This document shows positions 17,395 through 26,796 of a stretch of DNA of 64,000 nt, piece by piece. The notes under the pieces are model-generated. The model saw only the letters and a list, made by a program, of their open reading frames with translations, searched no databases and was not told the origin of the DNA. The position numbers and the translations under genes are program-made. Numbering within the stretch: position 1 is the first letter of the stretch; every line of letters begins with the position of its first letter. Origin of the DNA: Clostridium sp. AM58-1XD (lineage in GTDB: Bacteria > Bacillota > Clostridia > Lachnospirales > Lachnospiraceae); the NCBI RefSeq assembly GCF_003464085.1, contig NZ_QSDR01000020.1, positions 20,254-84,253 of the forward strand, given 5' to 3'.

Positions 17395-18809
17395 CTAGAA
17401 ACGGAAATACAGGAACGGGTTGTAAGTATCATTCACCAGATACGCCGTCGTGAGCAGAAACAGAACGATATAACCGGCAGCCGCACAGACAGACACTGCT
17501 GTCTGTACCTTTGGGGCAAGCCGTTCTGTTCTCTCCTTCAAATACGGATAGAGCGGGAATGAAAGCAGGACCGCCGCCGCCAATAGAGGCGCATAATTTT
17601 TAACATACCATAAAAATTCCGTTCCAAACAGCGCATTCCCTCCCGTTCCGAACATGGAAGCCAGATATAGACCGAGCTGTCCCATATCATCGAATACAAA
17701 AATGACAAATCCGAAAACTACGATAAATACCGCGTAAAAATGGCATATGATTTTAGGAAGTCCGGCAAGCTTCTCTCCCCATACATACTTCTCCAGTGCC
17801 AGCAGAATTCCGTAATACAGGCCCCATAATACAAAATTCCAGGCTGCGCCGTGCCAAAGTCCCGTAAGGAACCAGACGATAAACATATTTCTCAGATGTC
17901 TGGCTACGCCGACTCTGTTTCCTCCCAATGGAATATACACATAGTCGCGGAACCAGGTGGAAAGCGATATATGCCACCTGCGCCAGAAATCAGTTACCGA
18001 TACGGAAGAAAGAGGGTAGCGGAAATTCTCCAGGTAATGAAATCCCAGCATCCGCCCCATTCCAATCGCCATATCGCTGTATGCGCTGAAGTCGAAATAC
18101 AACTGCAGAGTAAAGCAGACCGCTCCCAGCCATGCAGTAGCTACAGAAGCTGATCCAGGCTGCATAGCCTGATGGTTTCCCACAGCGCCCCTACATTATT
18201 CGCAATCAGAACCTTCTTAAAAAGGCCCTGCATGAACCTCAGCGTTCCCTGTACAAATCCCTTCCAGTTGATCGTTCTCTCGTGCAGCTCCTCATTCACA
18301 GTGGAAAAGCGCACAATTGGTCCTGCAATCAGCTGAGGGAACATGGAAACGTAAGTCAGATAGGTAAAATAATTCTTCTCCACCTTCACCTGTCTGCGGT
18401 ATAGATCGATGCTGTAGCTCATGGTCTGGAAGGTAAAAAAGCTGATTCCAACAGGAAGTCCCAGTCCCAATGGCTTCACTGACAGATGAAGCATCGCATT
18501 CACCGTCTCTATGATAAAATCGGCATATTTAAAAAAGCCCAGCATGGACAGGTTGATGATAACGGACAGACATAAAAAAAACTTTCTCCTCCTGTCGTCC
18601 GTACCAAACTTCTCCATCAGCCGTCCGTTTGTATAGTCAACTGCTGATGCAAAAATCATCAGGATAATATAAACCGGCTCGCCCCAAGCATAAAAAACAA
18701 GGCTGAAGGCGAGCAGGATATAATTTTTCAGTTGAAACGGCACAGCATAGTAAAGAATCAGACACGCAGGGAGAAAGAAAAACAAAAACGGTATGCTGCT
18801 GAAAACCAT
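17395..18809 (-). CDS. MBOAT family O-acyltransferase, one frameshift near 18169
   Basis: Polytopic membrane enzyme of the AlgI/DltB class that carries acyl groups across the membrane. The N part starts MVFSSIPFLFFFLP and includes YYAVPFQLKNYILLAFSLVFYAWGEP-type segments, GLPVGISFFTFQ and AGPIVRF; the C part has LQLYFDFSAYSDMAIGMG, DFWRRWHISLSTW, and TGLWHGAAWNF with the catalytic His. The frame is broken at about 18168-18170 after WETIR; one added G gives TIRAMQPGSASVATAW and a protein of about 471 residues. Thirteen bases separate it from the DHHW start. A one-base assembly loss is the likely cause. Confidence 0.93.
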
Positions 18810-18821
18810 GATTTCCTCCCG

Positions 18822-19530
18822 CTATTTAAGTGCGGACTGAATCACGGATTCAATATCGCCTGCATCTTTGGATATTACCAGATATACGTAAGAGCCCTCT
18901 GTCTTGACCGAGCTCTTGGCAACGATGTCGTACTGCTCCGGCAGGTAATTTTCCATTTCCGCCGACTTCTGTTCTATAATCGTATTCAGTGATCCCACAA
19001 TAGCCGACACGGAATCTTCACTCTTGGCCTTCATAATAATAATAGAATCTGCCAGTGTTGCATCCTCTGCACTGGCAAAGACATATCCATCCAGATCGGC
19101 CGGATTGATCCCGTAATAATTGGAAATAAAGCTGTCATCTCCCTCCATCATGGAAGGCAGAGCTACCTTTTCTCCGATCGTCTTATAGATTGACGCAGGA
19201 GTCACGCCGCTTACGGCCTCCGCTGCTGCAGGTTCCGCTTCTTCAGCTGCTACTTCAGCAGCCGGTTCGGATTCCTCCGTTTTTTCTGCTGCTGCCTCTG
19301 TACTTTCTTCTGATTCTTCTGCAGTCTCTTCGCTCTCAGCCGCTGTTTCAGCTTTCGTTGTCTCTTCTGCCGATGACTCCTCCGCACTCTCGCTCCACTG
19401 TAGTCTCAGCCGCCGTGGTTTCATCTTTGGCCTGTCCGCCGCAGCCGCCCAGTATCAGAGCTGCCGCCAGTATCATCGCGCCTCTCTTTGCCCCATTTAT
19501 TTTTCCGTTTGTCACACATCTTTTTTTCAT
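18822..19530 (-). CDS. DUF4358 lipoprotein, frameshifted near 19388
   Basis: N terminus MKKRCVTNGKINGAKRG followed by a hydrophobic stretch and lipobox LILGGCGG marks a lipoprotein. A Glu/Ala/Ser/Thr-rich linker follows; within it the frame changes at about 19385-19395, where loss of an AG in an AG-repeat (two bases) would explain the shift. The rest contains the DUF4358 domain (YGINPADLDGYVFAS, DSIIIMKAKS, YLVISKDAGDIESVIQ). The domain is frequently encoded beside MBOAT/DHHW genes, so it probably helps the acylation machinery outside the membrane. Biochemical role unknown. Confidence 0.8.
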
Positions 19531-19664
19531 AATTAATCCCCTTTATTTATATTTCAGCAACTGTACAGACCGGCAGAATTTCCACTCATGCAACAAGGAA
19601 TGCCGTCCCGAACTGCTGCTGTTTCATGTATAAATCTAATGATTACAGAATCATCATTTTCCAA

Positions 19665-20639
19665 TTAAGCTTCAGGAGCAGGCGTAAATTTCAGCTGATC
19701 TCTAGCGTACTGTCTCAGAACATTCGTCCATACCTGATAAGCCGCTGCAGACTGATGAACATAATTGTCACTGCAGTATGCCGGTGCGAGGTCACCGTTG
19801 GCGTCAGCCAGCGCTGTTGCCAAATCGACAAATCCCCATCCATTCGCCGCCGCCATCTGCTGCATCTGGGCATTAAAGACTCTGATATTATTATTATTCA
19901 GCTTTCCCCTTCCTTTGCCCCTGAGAGTATATGTCATACTTATAATATAAAACTGTGCATCCGGTGAAAGCTGTTTGATATTATTAATCACTTCCTGGTA
20001 CCGTTCACACGTATCATCGCCCATATTGAGATCATTCAAACCAAAAAACATGAACACTTTATCCTTCTGCATCAGAGCAATGGACTCCCATACGGGACGC
20101 TGCGCTCCCTGATAGATCGGATGTACGCTCTTTTTACTCACCGGCCACAGCGCATTATGAACGGAATAGCTTCCCGATGCAAGAAAGTTCAGAGATTTTA
20201 AAAATCCATCCCCGCTTTTCATACAATAGTTGCGGTATCCCATCATAACGGAATCACCTACCAAGACGCTGTCCGCAAAAAATGCATCGATTTCGCTCTC
20301 CGCCACTTCTCTTTCTGTCGGTTCCTCTGCTGCGGTCGTTTCCTCCGAAGCCGCTGTCTCTTCCGAAGATGATGTTTCGGCCTGTGACGCCGATTCTTCC
20401 TGTGATTCTGCCGCTTCCGTCTGCCCTGCGCCTGTCACTTCCTGAGCCGTTCCGCTTTCTGCAACCGTTTCACTCTCCTGAGCCTGTGAAGTTTCGGCAG
20501 CTGTACTTTCAGCTACAGACGTCTCTTCTGCCCCTTTTCCCTGCACGCCTGCCAGTACCGGGAATCCGACTGCTCCCAGGAGCAGAGCCGCACTTAAGCC
20601 TACAACTACCGCCTTTTTCCATATTAATTCTTTTTCCAT
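19665..20639 (-). CDS. Secreted SGNH/GDSL hydrolase
   Basis: Start 20639 (MEKELIWKKAVVVG) is preceded by GGGGGA; the frame is open further upstream without a site. An N-terminal signal/anchor (about 8-30) and an acidic Ser/Thr/Glu linker (about 38-113) precede an SGNH domain: VLVGDSVMMGY with the nucleophile Ser130, FFGLNDLN (block III) and DNYVHQSAAAY (catalytic Asp/His). It is likely an acyl esterase or transferase on an extracellular glycan. It is the first gene of the acylation operon and directly follows the operon promoter. Confidence 0.88.
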   Translation of the reverse strand: MEKELIWKKAVVVGLSAALLLGAVGFPVLAGVQGKGAEETSVAESTAAETSQAQESETVAESGTAQEVTGAGQTEAAESQEESASQAETSSSEETAASEETTAAEEPTEREVAESEIDAFFADSVLVGDSVMMGYRNYCMKSGDGFLKSLNFLASGSYSVHNALWPVSKKSVHPIYQGAQRPVWESIALMQKDKVFMFFGLNDLNMGDDTCERYQEVINNIKQLSPDAQFYIISMTYTLRGKGRGKLNNNNIRVFNAQMQQMAAANGWGFVDLATALADANGDLAPAYCSDNYVHQSAAAYQVWTNVLRQYARDQLKFTPAPEA

Positions 20640-20772
20640 ATTGCAATCCCCCTTGTTTTCTTCCCTTATTTTCCTGTCCGGGAAGACATTCCGGCCGCTT
20701 TCTGCTAAACAGCCGCTAAGGATACCTTTTCCAGTCATTTTCGATTACATATATATAGTGGTACCTCTGTTT

Positions 20773-20801
20773 ATTATCTACAATTTGTCTGTTTCTGTCA
20801 A
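20773..20801 (-). promoter_or_regulatory. Sigma-70 promoter of the glycan acylation operon
   Basis: Minus strand -35 TTGACA (20801-20796), 17-base spacer, -10 GATAAT (20778-20773), 134 bp before the SGNH start. Confidence 0.8.
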
Positions 20802-20858
20802 TATAATTATCCAATTTTGTCATTTTTTGACGATATTGAAACGAGCGTTCAAAAGAAG

Positions 20859-20880
20859 GACGAAATCGTCATTTTTCGTC
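20859..20880. other. Hairpin in the divergent SGNH/symporter intergenic region
   Basis: GACGAAA (20859-20865) pairs with TTTCGTC (20874-20880). It lies in the 338-bp gap 20640-20977. It could be an operator or a weak terminator; nothing else but the operon promoter is evident in this gap. Confidence 0.35.
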
Positions 20881-20977
20881 TGATTCCAGCTTATTATTTA
20901 ATAGGAAACGAAGCTTTCTATTGATTTTTATTCTTCACCGTGCTAAATTGAATAAAACCGATAAGGGAGATATGCTT

Positions 20978-22411
20978 ATGGAACTTGTAACGAAAATCAT
21001 TGAAACCGTCAACAACGTCCTTTGGGGTGTTCCTATGATTCTGCTGCTGTTCGGCACCCATTTGTTTCTCACCGTACGCACCGGATTTATTCAAAAGAAG
21101 ACTTTTACGGCTATCCGTCTTTCCGTCACAAAGGACCCTGATTCTCAGGGGGACATCAGCCAGTTTGGAGCCCTGACCACTGCCCTGGCTTCTACGATCG
21201 GCACAGGCAATATTGTGGGAGTCGGTACGGCCATTGCCCTGGGCGGCCCCGGCGCTGTCCTCTGGTGCTGGCTGACCGGCGTATTCGGCATTGCCACAAA
21301 ATATTCCGAATCACTGATCGCCGTCAAATACCGTGTGAAAACGAAAGACGGCACCATGCTGGGAGGCGCCATGTATGCGCTGGAACGCGGCCTTCATATG
21401 AAATGGCTTGGCATCATCTTTGCCGCACTCGCTTCCCTGACCGCATTCGGCATTGGCTGCGGAGTACAGGTAAATGCCATTTCCAGCATCATTGACAGCA
21501 ATTTAAAAGCCGTATCCAGAGGAAATCCTTCACTCAGCGCCTTTCTGTCAGACCATCCGCAGGCTCTGAGCCTGGCGGTCGGCATAGTCGTGGCTTCTGT
21601 AACCGGTCTTGTTATCTTCGGCGGCGTAAAGGTGATTGCCCGGGTGTGTGAACGGCTCGTACCTTTCATGGCCTTTTTCTATGTCATCGGATGTCTTGTG
21701 ATCCTTTTTATAAACAGGGCTTACGTCGGCGAAGCATTTGCCGTTATTGTCAAAAGTGCTTTTACACGGGTGGATTCCATTGCCGGGGGGCTGGCCGGCT
21801 CCGGTATCATGATGGCTTCCCGCTATGGAATCGCCCGCGGCCTTTTTTCCAATGAATCCGGTATGGGATCCGCTCCTATTGTAGCGGCCGCCGCCCAGAC
21901 CAGAAATCCCGTGCGCCAGGCTCTCGTTTCTTCTACGGGCACGTTCTGGGACACGGTTGTCGTCTGTCTCCTGACCGGTCTTGTCCTCGTCAGCAGCATT
22001 ATAGGCAATGATGCGATATCTGTTGCTGAACTGTCCGGCGGCGAACTTACAACGGCAGCATTTTCCCAGATTCCTTACATAGGCAGCCCTATTTTGATTT
22101 TTGGCATCATTACCTTCGCTTATTCCACCATTCTCGGCTGGTCATACTATGGAGAGCGCTGTCTGGAGTATCTCTTAGGCAAGAAGGCACTGTTTCCCTA
22201 CCGGATCGTCTGGACCTGCGTTCTTATCATTTCGCCCCTGATCCAGCTGGAGCTGGTCTGGAGCATCGCCGATACCTTAAACGCTCTGATGGCAATTCCC
22301 AATATCATCGCCGTCCTCCTTCTCTCCGGAGTGGTGGCAAGGGATACGAAACACTACCTCAATCATCTGGACGAAAAGGACGATACGCCGATTCCCGTTA
22401 TCAGTAAATAA
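20978..22411 (+). CDS. Sodium:alanine symporter family (AGCS) amino acid carrier
   Basis: Cation-coupled uptake of alanine or glycine. Start ATG 20978 (MELVTKIIETVNNVLWGVP) has AGGGAG seven bases upstream; the in-frame ATG at 20972 is too close. The 477-residue polytopic protein has the AGCS signatures GALTTALASTIGTGNIVGVG, GAVLWCWLTGVFGIATKYSE and SNESGMGSAPIVAAAAQT, ending in a short charged cytoplasmic tail. Divergent from the glycan acylation operon; monocistronic, with a hairpin after it. Confidence 0.95.
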   Translation: MELVTKIIETVNNVLWGVPMILLLFGTHLFLTVRTGFIQKKTFTAIRLSVTKDPDSQGDISQFGALTTALASTIGTGNIVGVGTAIALGGPGAVLWCWLTGVFGIATKYSESLIAVKYRVKTKDGTMLGGAMYALERGLHMKWLGIIFAALASLTAFGIGCGVQVNAISSIIDSNLKAVSRGNPSLSAFLSDHPQALSLAVGIVVASVTGLVIFGGVKVIARVCERLVPFMAFFYVIGCLVILFINRAYVGEAFAVIVKSAFTRVDSIAGGLAGSGIMMASRYGIARGLFSNESGMGSAPIVAAAAQTRNPVRQALVSSTGTFWDTVVVCLLTGLVLVSSIIGNDAISVAELSGGELTTAAFSQIPYIGSPILIFGIITFAYSTILGWSYYGERCLEYLLGKKALFPYRIVWTCVLIISPLIQLELVWSIADTLNALMAIPNIIAVLLLSGVVARDTKHYLNHLDEKDDTPIPVISK

Positions 22412-22431
22412 TTGTCAGTCATATACAAATA

Positions 22432-22458
22432 AGGCGCGGAATGGCTGGTTCCGCGCCT
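22432..22458 (+). terminator. GC-rich hairpin after the symporter gene
   Basis: AGGCGCGGAA (22432-22441) pairs perfectly with TTCCGCGCCT (22449-22458), loop 7. There is no T run, so termination may be partial, allowing read-through to the next gene whose ribosome site starts 10 bp later. Confidence 0.55.
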
Positions 22459-22479
22459 GTTATATCAGGAGATACCATT

Positions 22480-23358
22480 ATGAATGAATTCTTATATATC
22501 AAATCACCATCAAGAAAAGATCGATCGGCTTTTAACAATGCCGCAGGCAACCAGAGCCGCCTGTCCGAACAAAGGGACGGCAATATGAACGTCATCCAGG
22601 CAAAGTTTGATCATACAGACCTTGCCACCCTGCTGAAGTTAAATCTGGAGCGCTATGGCAGCGAGGACGGGATTGCTATCTTCGATGCCATTTGGAAAGA
22701 TGAACAGACGGTTAAAATCGACTGTAATTCTCCTACCAGACAATGTTTCTACAATTTTTCAACCAAAACGCTGTCTTTAAACGGAACTCTCGTTAAAAAT
22801 CTGAATCAGGCAGATATGGATCAAATAATAATACCGCCCATCGTCCATGAGCTCACCCATGCATATGACGATATTGTAAAAAACAGATTCACGGAAAAAA
22901 CGGGCGATCCTCTGATCACGGCCCGGTTATTGAGCGAATTCAATGCTCATTACCATCAGGCCTTAAATTTCTGCCGGAAAATCTCTGTTTCAAATCCCTG
23001 TACGGATTCGAAATATGCGTCAGATATCGATCTTATTGCCGGTTTTAACGCTCTTGAACACGATATGGTTCCTCACATCGGTAAGTTTGCACAAATAAAG
23101 GCTCCGACCGGCAACAGCGTTTTGGATATGCTGATCCGTTATAACAGGGAATATAAAGGCGGAGAAGATACGCTCAGGCTGCTATTCAGCGAGAATGACC
23201 GATACAACTCTATGATTAAAATCAGCAGCAATATTCCTTTACTAAGTACCTTAAGATCCAGAACCATTTCAGCTGCGTCATCCATGTCATCCGCTCCGTC
23301 TGCTTCATCGTCTTCTACACCTTCATCATCTTCTACACCTTCATCGTCTGTACCGTAA
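22480..23358 (+). CDS. Putative zinc metallopeptidase (HELTH motif), orphan
   Basis: Start 22480 (MNEFLYIKSPSRK) has AGGAGA seven bases upstream. The 292-residue protein carries VHELTHAYDD with HExxH at 123-127, and SEFNAHYHQ with Glu153 about 26 residues later, an arrangement consistent with a gluzincin-type zinc site. It has no signal peptide or transmembrane segment. The segment NVIQAKFD before the domain resembles the short VIQ linker seen ahead of some effector-type HExxH proteins (inference, weak). The last 35 residues are almost only Ser, Pro, Thr and Ala. I do not recognise a named family; M91-like or eCIS-associated peptidases are the closest ideas. No secretion genes are nearby. Confidence 0.6.
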   Translation: MNEFLYIKSPSRKDRSAFNNAAGNQSRLSEQRDGNMNVIQAKFDHTDLATLLKLNLERYGSEDGIAIFDAIWKDEQTVKIDCNSPTRQCFYNFSTKTLSLNGTLVKNLNQADMDQIIIPPIVHELTHAYDDIVKNRFTEKTGDPLITARLLSEFNAHYHQALNFCRKISVSNPCTDSKYASDIDLIAGFNALEHDMVPHIGKFAQIKAPTGNSVLDMLIRYNREYKGGEDTLRLLFSENDRYNSMIKISSNIPLLSTLRSRTISAASSMSSAPSASSSSTPSSSSTPSSSVP

Positions 23359-23429
23359 TAACTTTCTCAGCCATCGCTCCATGCATGGCAGACGAGTCAC
23401 GATTTTGCATCGCCTTATTGGTCATGGGA

Positions 23430-23924
23430 TCACATTGCCCTCTGCAGAAGAAATCTGAAAATCAAAAGCAGCACCGCATAAAACGCAGCCACGGTCATCA
23501 GTACGGTCAATACGGTCAGGCTGATAAAACCGCTCACCAGAATACCGATATAAAGAGTGATCATCATCGTGTATCCCGTATAAGCCCAGCACCGAAGCCC
23601 CAGCATGCGGTTCCTCTCATCCGTCTCATAAATTTTACGTTTCTTGTTTAATTCAGGGTCTTTCAGATAACGGATATTCCGCAGAACCGTAATTACACCG
23701 GCAGCGATCAGGCCCACGCCCGTTCCGCTGTAAAAGCCTGGGATTGCATCCCGGTATCCAGGTTCCAGATAGAGAACCGGCATGCGTTCCCCTGCCACGA
23801 ACGAAAGAGCTACTGCCACAAGACCAAGAAGTGCAAATAAAATTCCTATAATAATTCTGCTTCTACATCGTCTCTCAAAATTGATTGGGTTTTCAATAAA
23901 CAGCTGATTCAGCCACATAATCAT
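23430..23924 (-). CDS. Four-helix membrane protein paired with an XRE regulator
   Basis: The 164-residue protein has about four hydrophobic segments ([68 protein letters not shown]) and a charged loop [12 protein letters not shown]. Its ATG overlaps the TGA of the XRE gene (ATGA), so the two are translationally coupled. Such pairs are common in Firmicutes; the membrane partner may modulate the regulator, but no function is established. Confidence 0.75.
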   Translation of the reverse strand: MIMWLNQLFIENPINFERRCRSRIIIGILFALLGLVAVALSFVAGERMPVLYLEPGYRDAIPGFYSGTGVGLIAAGVITVLRNIRYLKDPELNKKRKIYETDERNRMLGLRCWAYTGYTMMITLYIGILVSGFISLTVLTVLMTVAAFYAVLLLIFRFLLQRAM

Positions 23925-24121
23925 TCCTCCTCTTCAAATAGAAATATTTCCTCTATGCTCTTCCCAAAAAACCTGGCTATTTTAAAGGCCAGCTGCAGTG
24001 ACGCATTATATTTGCCGTTTTCAAGGGAGATGATAGTCTGCCTCGTTACGCCCATAGCCGCTGCCAGTTCCTCCTGCGTCACTTTATTCTTTTTTCTGAG
24101 TTCCTGTATCTTCGTCTTCAC
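23921..24121 (-). CDS. XRE-family transcriptional regulator (compact)
   Basis: A 66-residue helix-turn-helix protein: [38 protein letters not shown] with the recognition helix, then [22 protein letters not shown]. Start GTG at 24121 is preferred for its spacing from AAAGGGTGG; an in-frame GTG at 24130 is possible. It belongs to the YozG/SinR-like small regulators. It probably represses its own promoter through the TTTAC/GTAAA repeats upstream. Confidence 0.88.
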   Translation of the reverse strand: MKTKIQELRKKNKVTQEELAAAMGVTRQTIISLENGKYNASLQLAFKIARFFGKSIEEIFLFEEEE

Positions 24122-24160
24122 TAACACCACCCTTTCGCTGTTACCGGTATCTTTCTCTAA

Positions 24161-24180
24161 ATGTAATGTTTACTTTACAT
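24161..24180. promoter_or_regulatory. Probable XRE operator
   Basis: An inverted repeat TGTAA-N8-TTACA (within 24161-24180) lies just downstream of the -10. A second palindrome TTTACGTAAA (24197-24206) sits in the -35/-10 spacer. Both contain TTTAC/GTAAA, and TTTTACAT recurs just upstream. Confidence 0.45.
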
Positions 24181-24184
24181 TTTT

Positions 24185-24213
24185 AGTATAGTTTGCTTTA
24201 CGTAAAATGTCAA
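24185..24213 (-). promoter_or_regulatory. Sigma-70 promoter of the XRE/membrane gene pair
   Basis: Minus strand -35 TTGACA (24213-24208), 17-base spacer, -10 TATACT (24190-24185). Confidence 0.85.
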
Positions 24214-24280
24214 GTCAATTTTACATTTTTTCATTTAATTTTTCTTTATAAAGACGCCGCCCGTTACAATTAAGCAAAAA

Positions 24281-24311
24281 GCGGCGGACTGCCGTTACGC
24301 AGTTCCGCCGC
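24281..24311 (-). terminator. Intrinsic terminator of the TctABC operon
   Basis: GCGGCGG-A-CTGC (24281-24292) pairs with GCAGTTCCGCCGC (24299-24311), one bulge. On the minus strand the stem runs into TTTTTGC. Confidence 0.85.
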
Positions 24312-24351
24312 CCGTTCAGGCTCCATGGATCGATTTAAATGTAATTTATAA

Positions 24352-24753
24352 CTATAAAATATCCTGCCCGTTTATTGCTTCTATCGCTCTCTTTCCCAGA
24401 TCTTTTCCCGTCACAGGCGGCATGGATATGCAGAGGACACGGAGCATTTCCTCTCCCGTATTAATAATCTGATGTTTTTCATGCTCAGCAGCAATGATCA
24501 CCGTATCCGGCCGGAATTCATGAATTTTACCGTCTACTGCGGCAATTCCCCGTCCCGACAGGCAGTACATTGCTTCTAAGCCGCCGTCGTGGGAATGATA
24601 ATCCACTTTACATCCCGGCTCCCATTCTGTCAGATGAATCGAAAATCCGGAATCCTGAATCTCGCCATTGTCCTTCATGAAAATCGGCGTAATATACCTC
24701 TTAAACGGTTCAGGGACCGCAATCGTTTTCTTTCTGTCATAACAGCAGTACAT
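24352..24753 (-). CDS. Cupin-domain protein
   Basis: The 133-residue single-domain cupin has motif 1 VDYHSHDGGLEAMYCLSGRG (His, His, Glu) and motif 2 EHEKHQIINTGEEMLRVL. GGAGAAGG precedes the start, 18 bp after tctA. Cupins of this sort bind or isomerise small carboxylates or sugars; it may act on the substrate imported by TctABC. Exact reaction unknown. Confidence 0.85.
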   Translation of the reverse strand: MYCCYDRKKTIAVPEPFKRYITPIFMKDNGEIQDSGFSIHLTEWEPGCKVDYHSHDGGLEAMYCLSGRGIAAVDGKIHEFRPDTVIIAAEHEKHQIINTGEEMLRVLCISMPPVTGKDLGKRAIEAINGQDIL

Positions 24754-24771
24754 ATACCTTCTCCTTTTCCG

Positions 24772-26285
24772 CTATTTATCTGTACGATTTCTCTTCTGCC
24801 CCGCAAACAGCTTCTTAATCAGCGGGGAGAGACACATGATTACGGTCAAAACGATAAATGTACGCGATATTCCGCTCTGCCAGAAAATGGACGGATTGCC
24901 GTGGGTCATATCAAATGACTGACGCACGTATTTTTCCAGCATTGGGCTAAGCACAAAGGCCAGCAGCAACGGAGCCGACGGAATTTTAGCCAGCCTCATG
25001 CCATATCCCAGCATTCCGGCGAATACCATCAGCCATACATCAAACATGGTGTTATTGGCCGCATAAGCACCCATCACACAGACGGCGGTGATAATCGGCA
25101 CCATCAGAGAAGCAGGTACAGAGATCGCCCTTACCAGAACCGGAATGCATAAAAATGATATCAGCAGGCAGATGATATTTCCCAGGTACATAGAGGAGAT
25201 CAAGGGCCATACGAAATCGGGATTATCCGTAAATAAAAGAGGTCCCGGCCTGAGCCCCCACATCATCAGGCCTCCCAGCAGAATCGCCGTCGTTGAACTG
25301 CCTGGTATTCCAAGGGTAAGAAGAGGTGCAAATGCGCCTGCCGCAGCGGCATTGTTGGCACTCTCCGGTGCTGAAATCCCTTCAATCGCCCCTTTTCCCA
25401 TCTGATCCCTGTTTTTATTCACCCGCTTTTCCATGATATAGGCCAGGAAGGAAGCCGTCGTCGCTCCAGCGCCCGGCATGACGCCTACAAAGGTTCCGAT
25501 AAAGCCCTGTCTCAGGGAAATTGGAAGAATCCGTTTCATTTCTTCTTTGTTAAGACAGCAATCTCTGATTTTAATTGAAATGTCTTTCTTTTCCTTCTCT
25601 TTTCCTCTCTCCGTCACCATCTCAATCACCTGGCTGAAGCCGAAAATTCCGATGACAAGAGGCACGAACGACACCCCGGAAAGAAGGTTGACCATTTTAA
25701 AATTGTACCGGGACATCCCAACCGCCTGATCAACTCCGATTGTTGCCAGCATTAGTCCAAGTCCGGTTGCCAGCAGCCCGCTGAGGACGTCATCACCCAG
25801 CATCCAGCCAATGGATGTCATGGCGAAAATCACCAGAAGGGCCAGCTCCGGAGAGCTGAACTTCAATCCTACTTCCGCCAGCATAGGTCCTGAAACCGTC
25901 AAAATCAGGATGCCGATCGTTCCTCCGATAAACGAAGAAATCGTTGCAGTTGCAAGAGCCTTCCCAGCTTTTCCTTTCCGCGCAAGACAGTTTCCGTCGA
26001 TTGCAGTCATGACGGCCGGAGAATCGCCGGGTATATTCAGAAGAATAGCGCTGAAGCTCCCTCCGTACATCGTAGAATAGTAAAGTGCAGCTAGAGCGAT
26101 AATGGCGGTGGTCGGCTTCATGCTGAATGTAATCGGCAAAAGGAGGGATACTCCCGTCACTCCTCCCATCCCCGGAACAGCCCGATAATCAGCCCCAGAA
26201 CGGCTCCACTGACAGCGGCTATTAAATTTTCCAGGCTGAATGCAATGGAAAAACCATGCATTAAGAGTCCCAGATTTTCTACCAT
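24772..26285 (-). CDS. tctA: Tripartite tricarboxylate transporter, large permease TctA; one frameshift near 26181
   Basis: Twelve-helix permease that imports the acid delivered by TctC. GGAGGAAATC precedes ATG 26285 (MVENLGLLMHGFSIAFSLEN). The frame breaks at about 26180-26183; adding one G gives IIGAVPGMGGVTGVSLLLP, the conserved TctA entry motif, and joins the long frame. Further signatures are STMYGGSFSAILLNIPGDSP, VMPGAGATTASFLAYIMEK and LLTLGIPGSSTTAILLGGLM. About 504 residues, the usual length. The non-homologous N terminus of the uncorrected frame supports an error. Operon order is SAF dehydrogenase-tctC-tctB-tctA-cupin. Confidence 0.93.
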
Positions 26286-26353
26286 ATGATTTCCTCCCGT
26301 ATATATTTGTGATGATACCGGTTTCCCGCCGGATCAAAGGGGAACCCTTCTGT

Positions 26354-26785
26354 TTAATATAGCAGCTGTTCAAAAATGCCGATTGGAACCGGTACTTTCA
26401 GCCAGTATGAGAAAATCAAAAACAGTGCGACCCCTGTCACGGCCCCTGTGAACAGAGAATTCGCCCATGTTTTCTTCTCATATCCTTTCAGCCAGAGTAC
26501 AACATAGAGGGCAAGTGCCGGGATCAGGCCGATCGCATAGCTGGCTGCGATCGAAAAAATAACTGCTGCAAAAGGATAAGCCGCATCCCTGTTCAATGGG
26601 ACCTCTGTATGGTTTCTGATCTGTTTATAAATACTCATTCCTCCGCATGGAATCAGTATCACGCCTGCCGCCAGGGGAAAGACCCCGCCGCCAGGCCCGT
26701 GGTTTACCCACAGGCCGTAGCCAAAGGCCGCAATCGTCCAATAAATTCCTGCGACCACAGAGAATATCGGAACCAGTTTTGCCAT
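26354..26785 (-). CDS. tctB: Tripartite tricarboxylate transporter, small permease TctB
   Basis: The 143-residue protein has four hydrophobic segments (LVPIFSVVAGIYWTIAAFGY, GGGVFPLAAGVILIPCGGM, FAAVIFSIAASYAIGLIPAL, TGAVTGVALFLIFSYWLKV) ending in VPIGIFEQLLY, typical of TctB. It stabilises TctA in the membrane. It starts 12 bp after tctC and ends 68 bp before tctA. Confidence 0.88.
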   Translation of the reverse strand: MAKLVPIFSVVAGIYWTIAAFGYGLWVNHGPGGGVFPLAAGVILIPCGGMSIYKQIRNHTEVPLNRDAAYPFAAVIFSIAASYAIGLIPALALYVVLWLKGYEKKTWANSLFTGAVTGVALFLIFSYWLKVPVPIGIFEQLLY

Positions 26786-26796
26786 AGATGTCCCCC

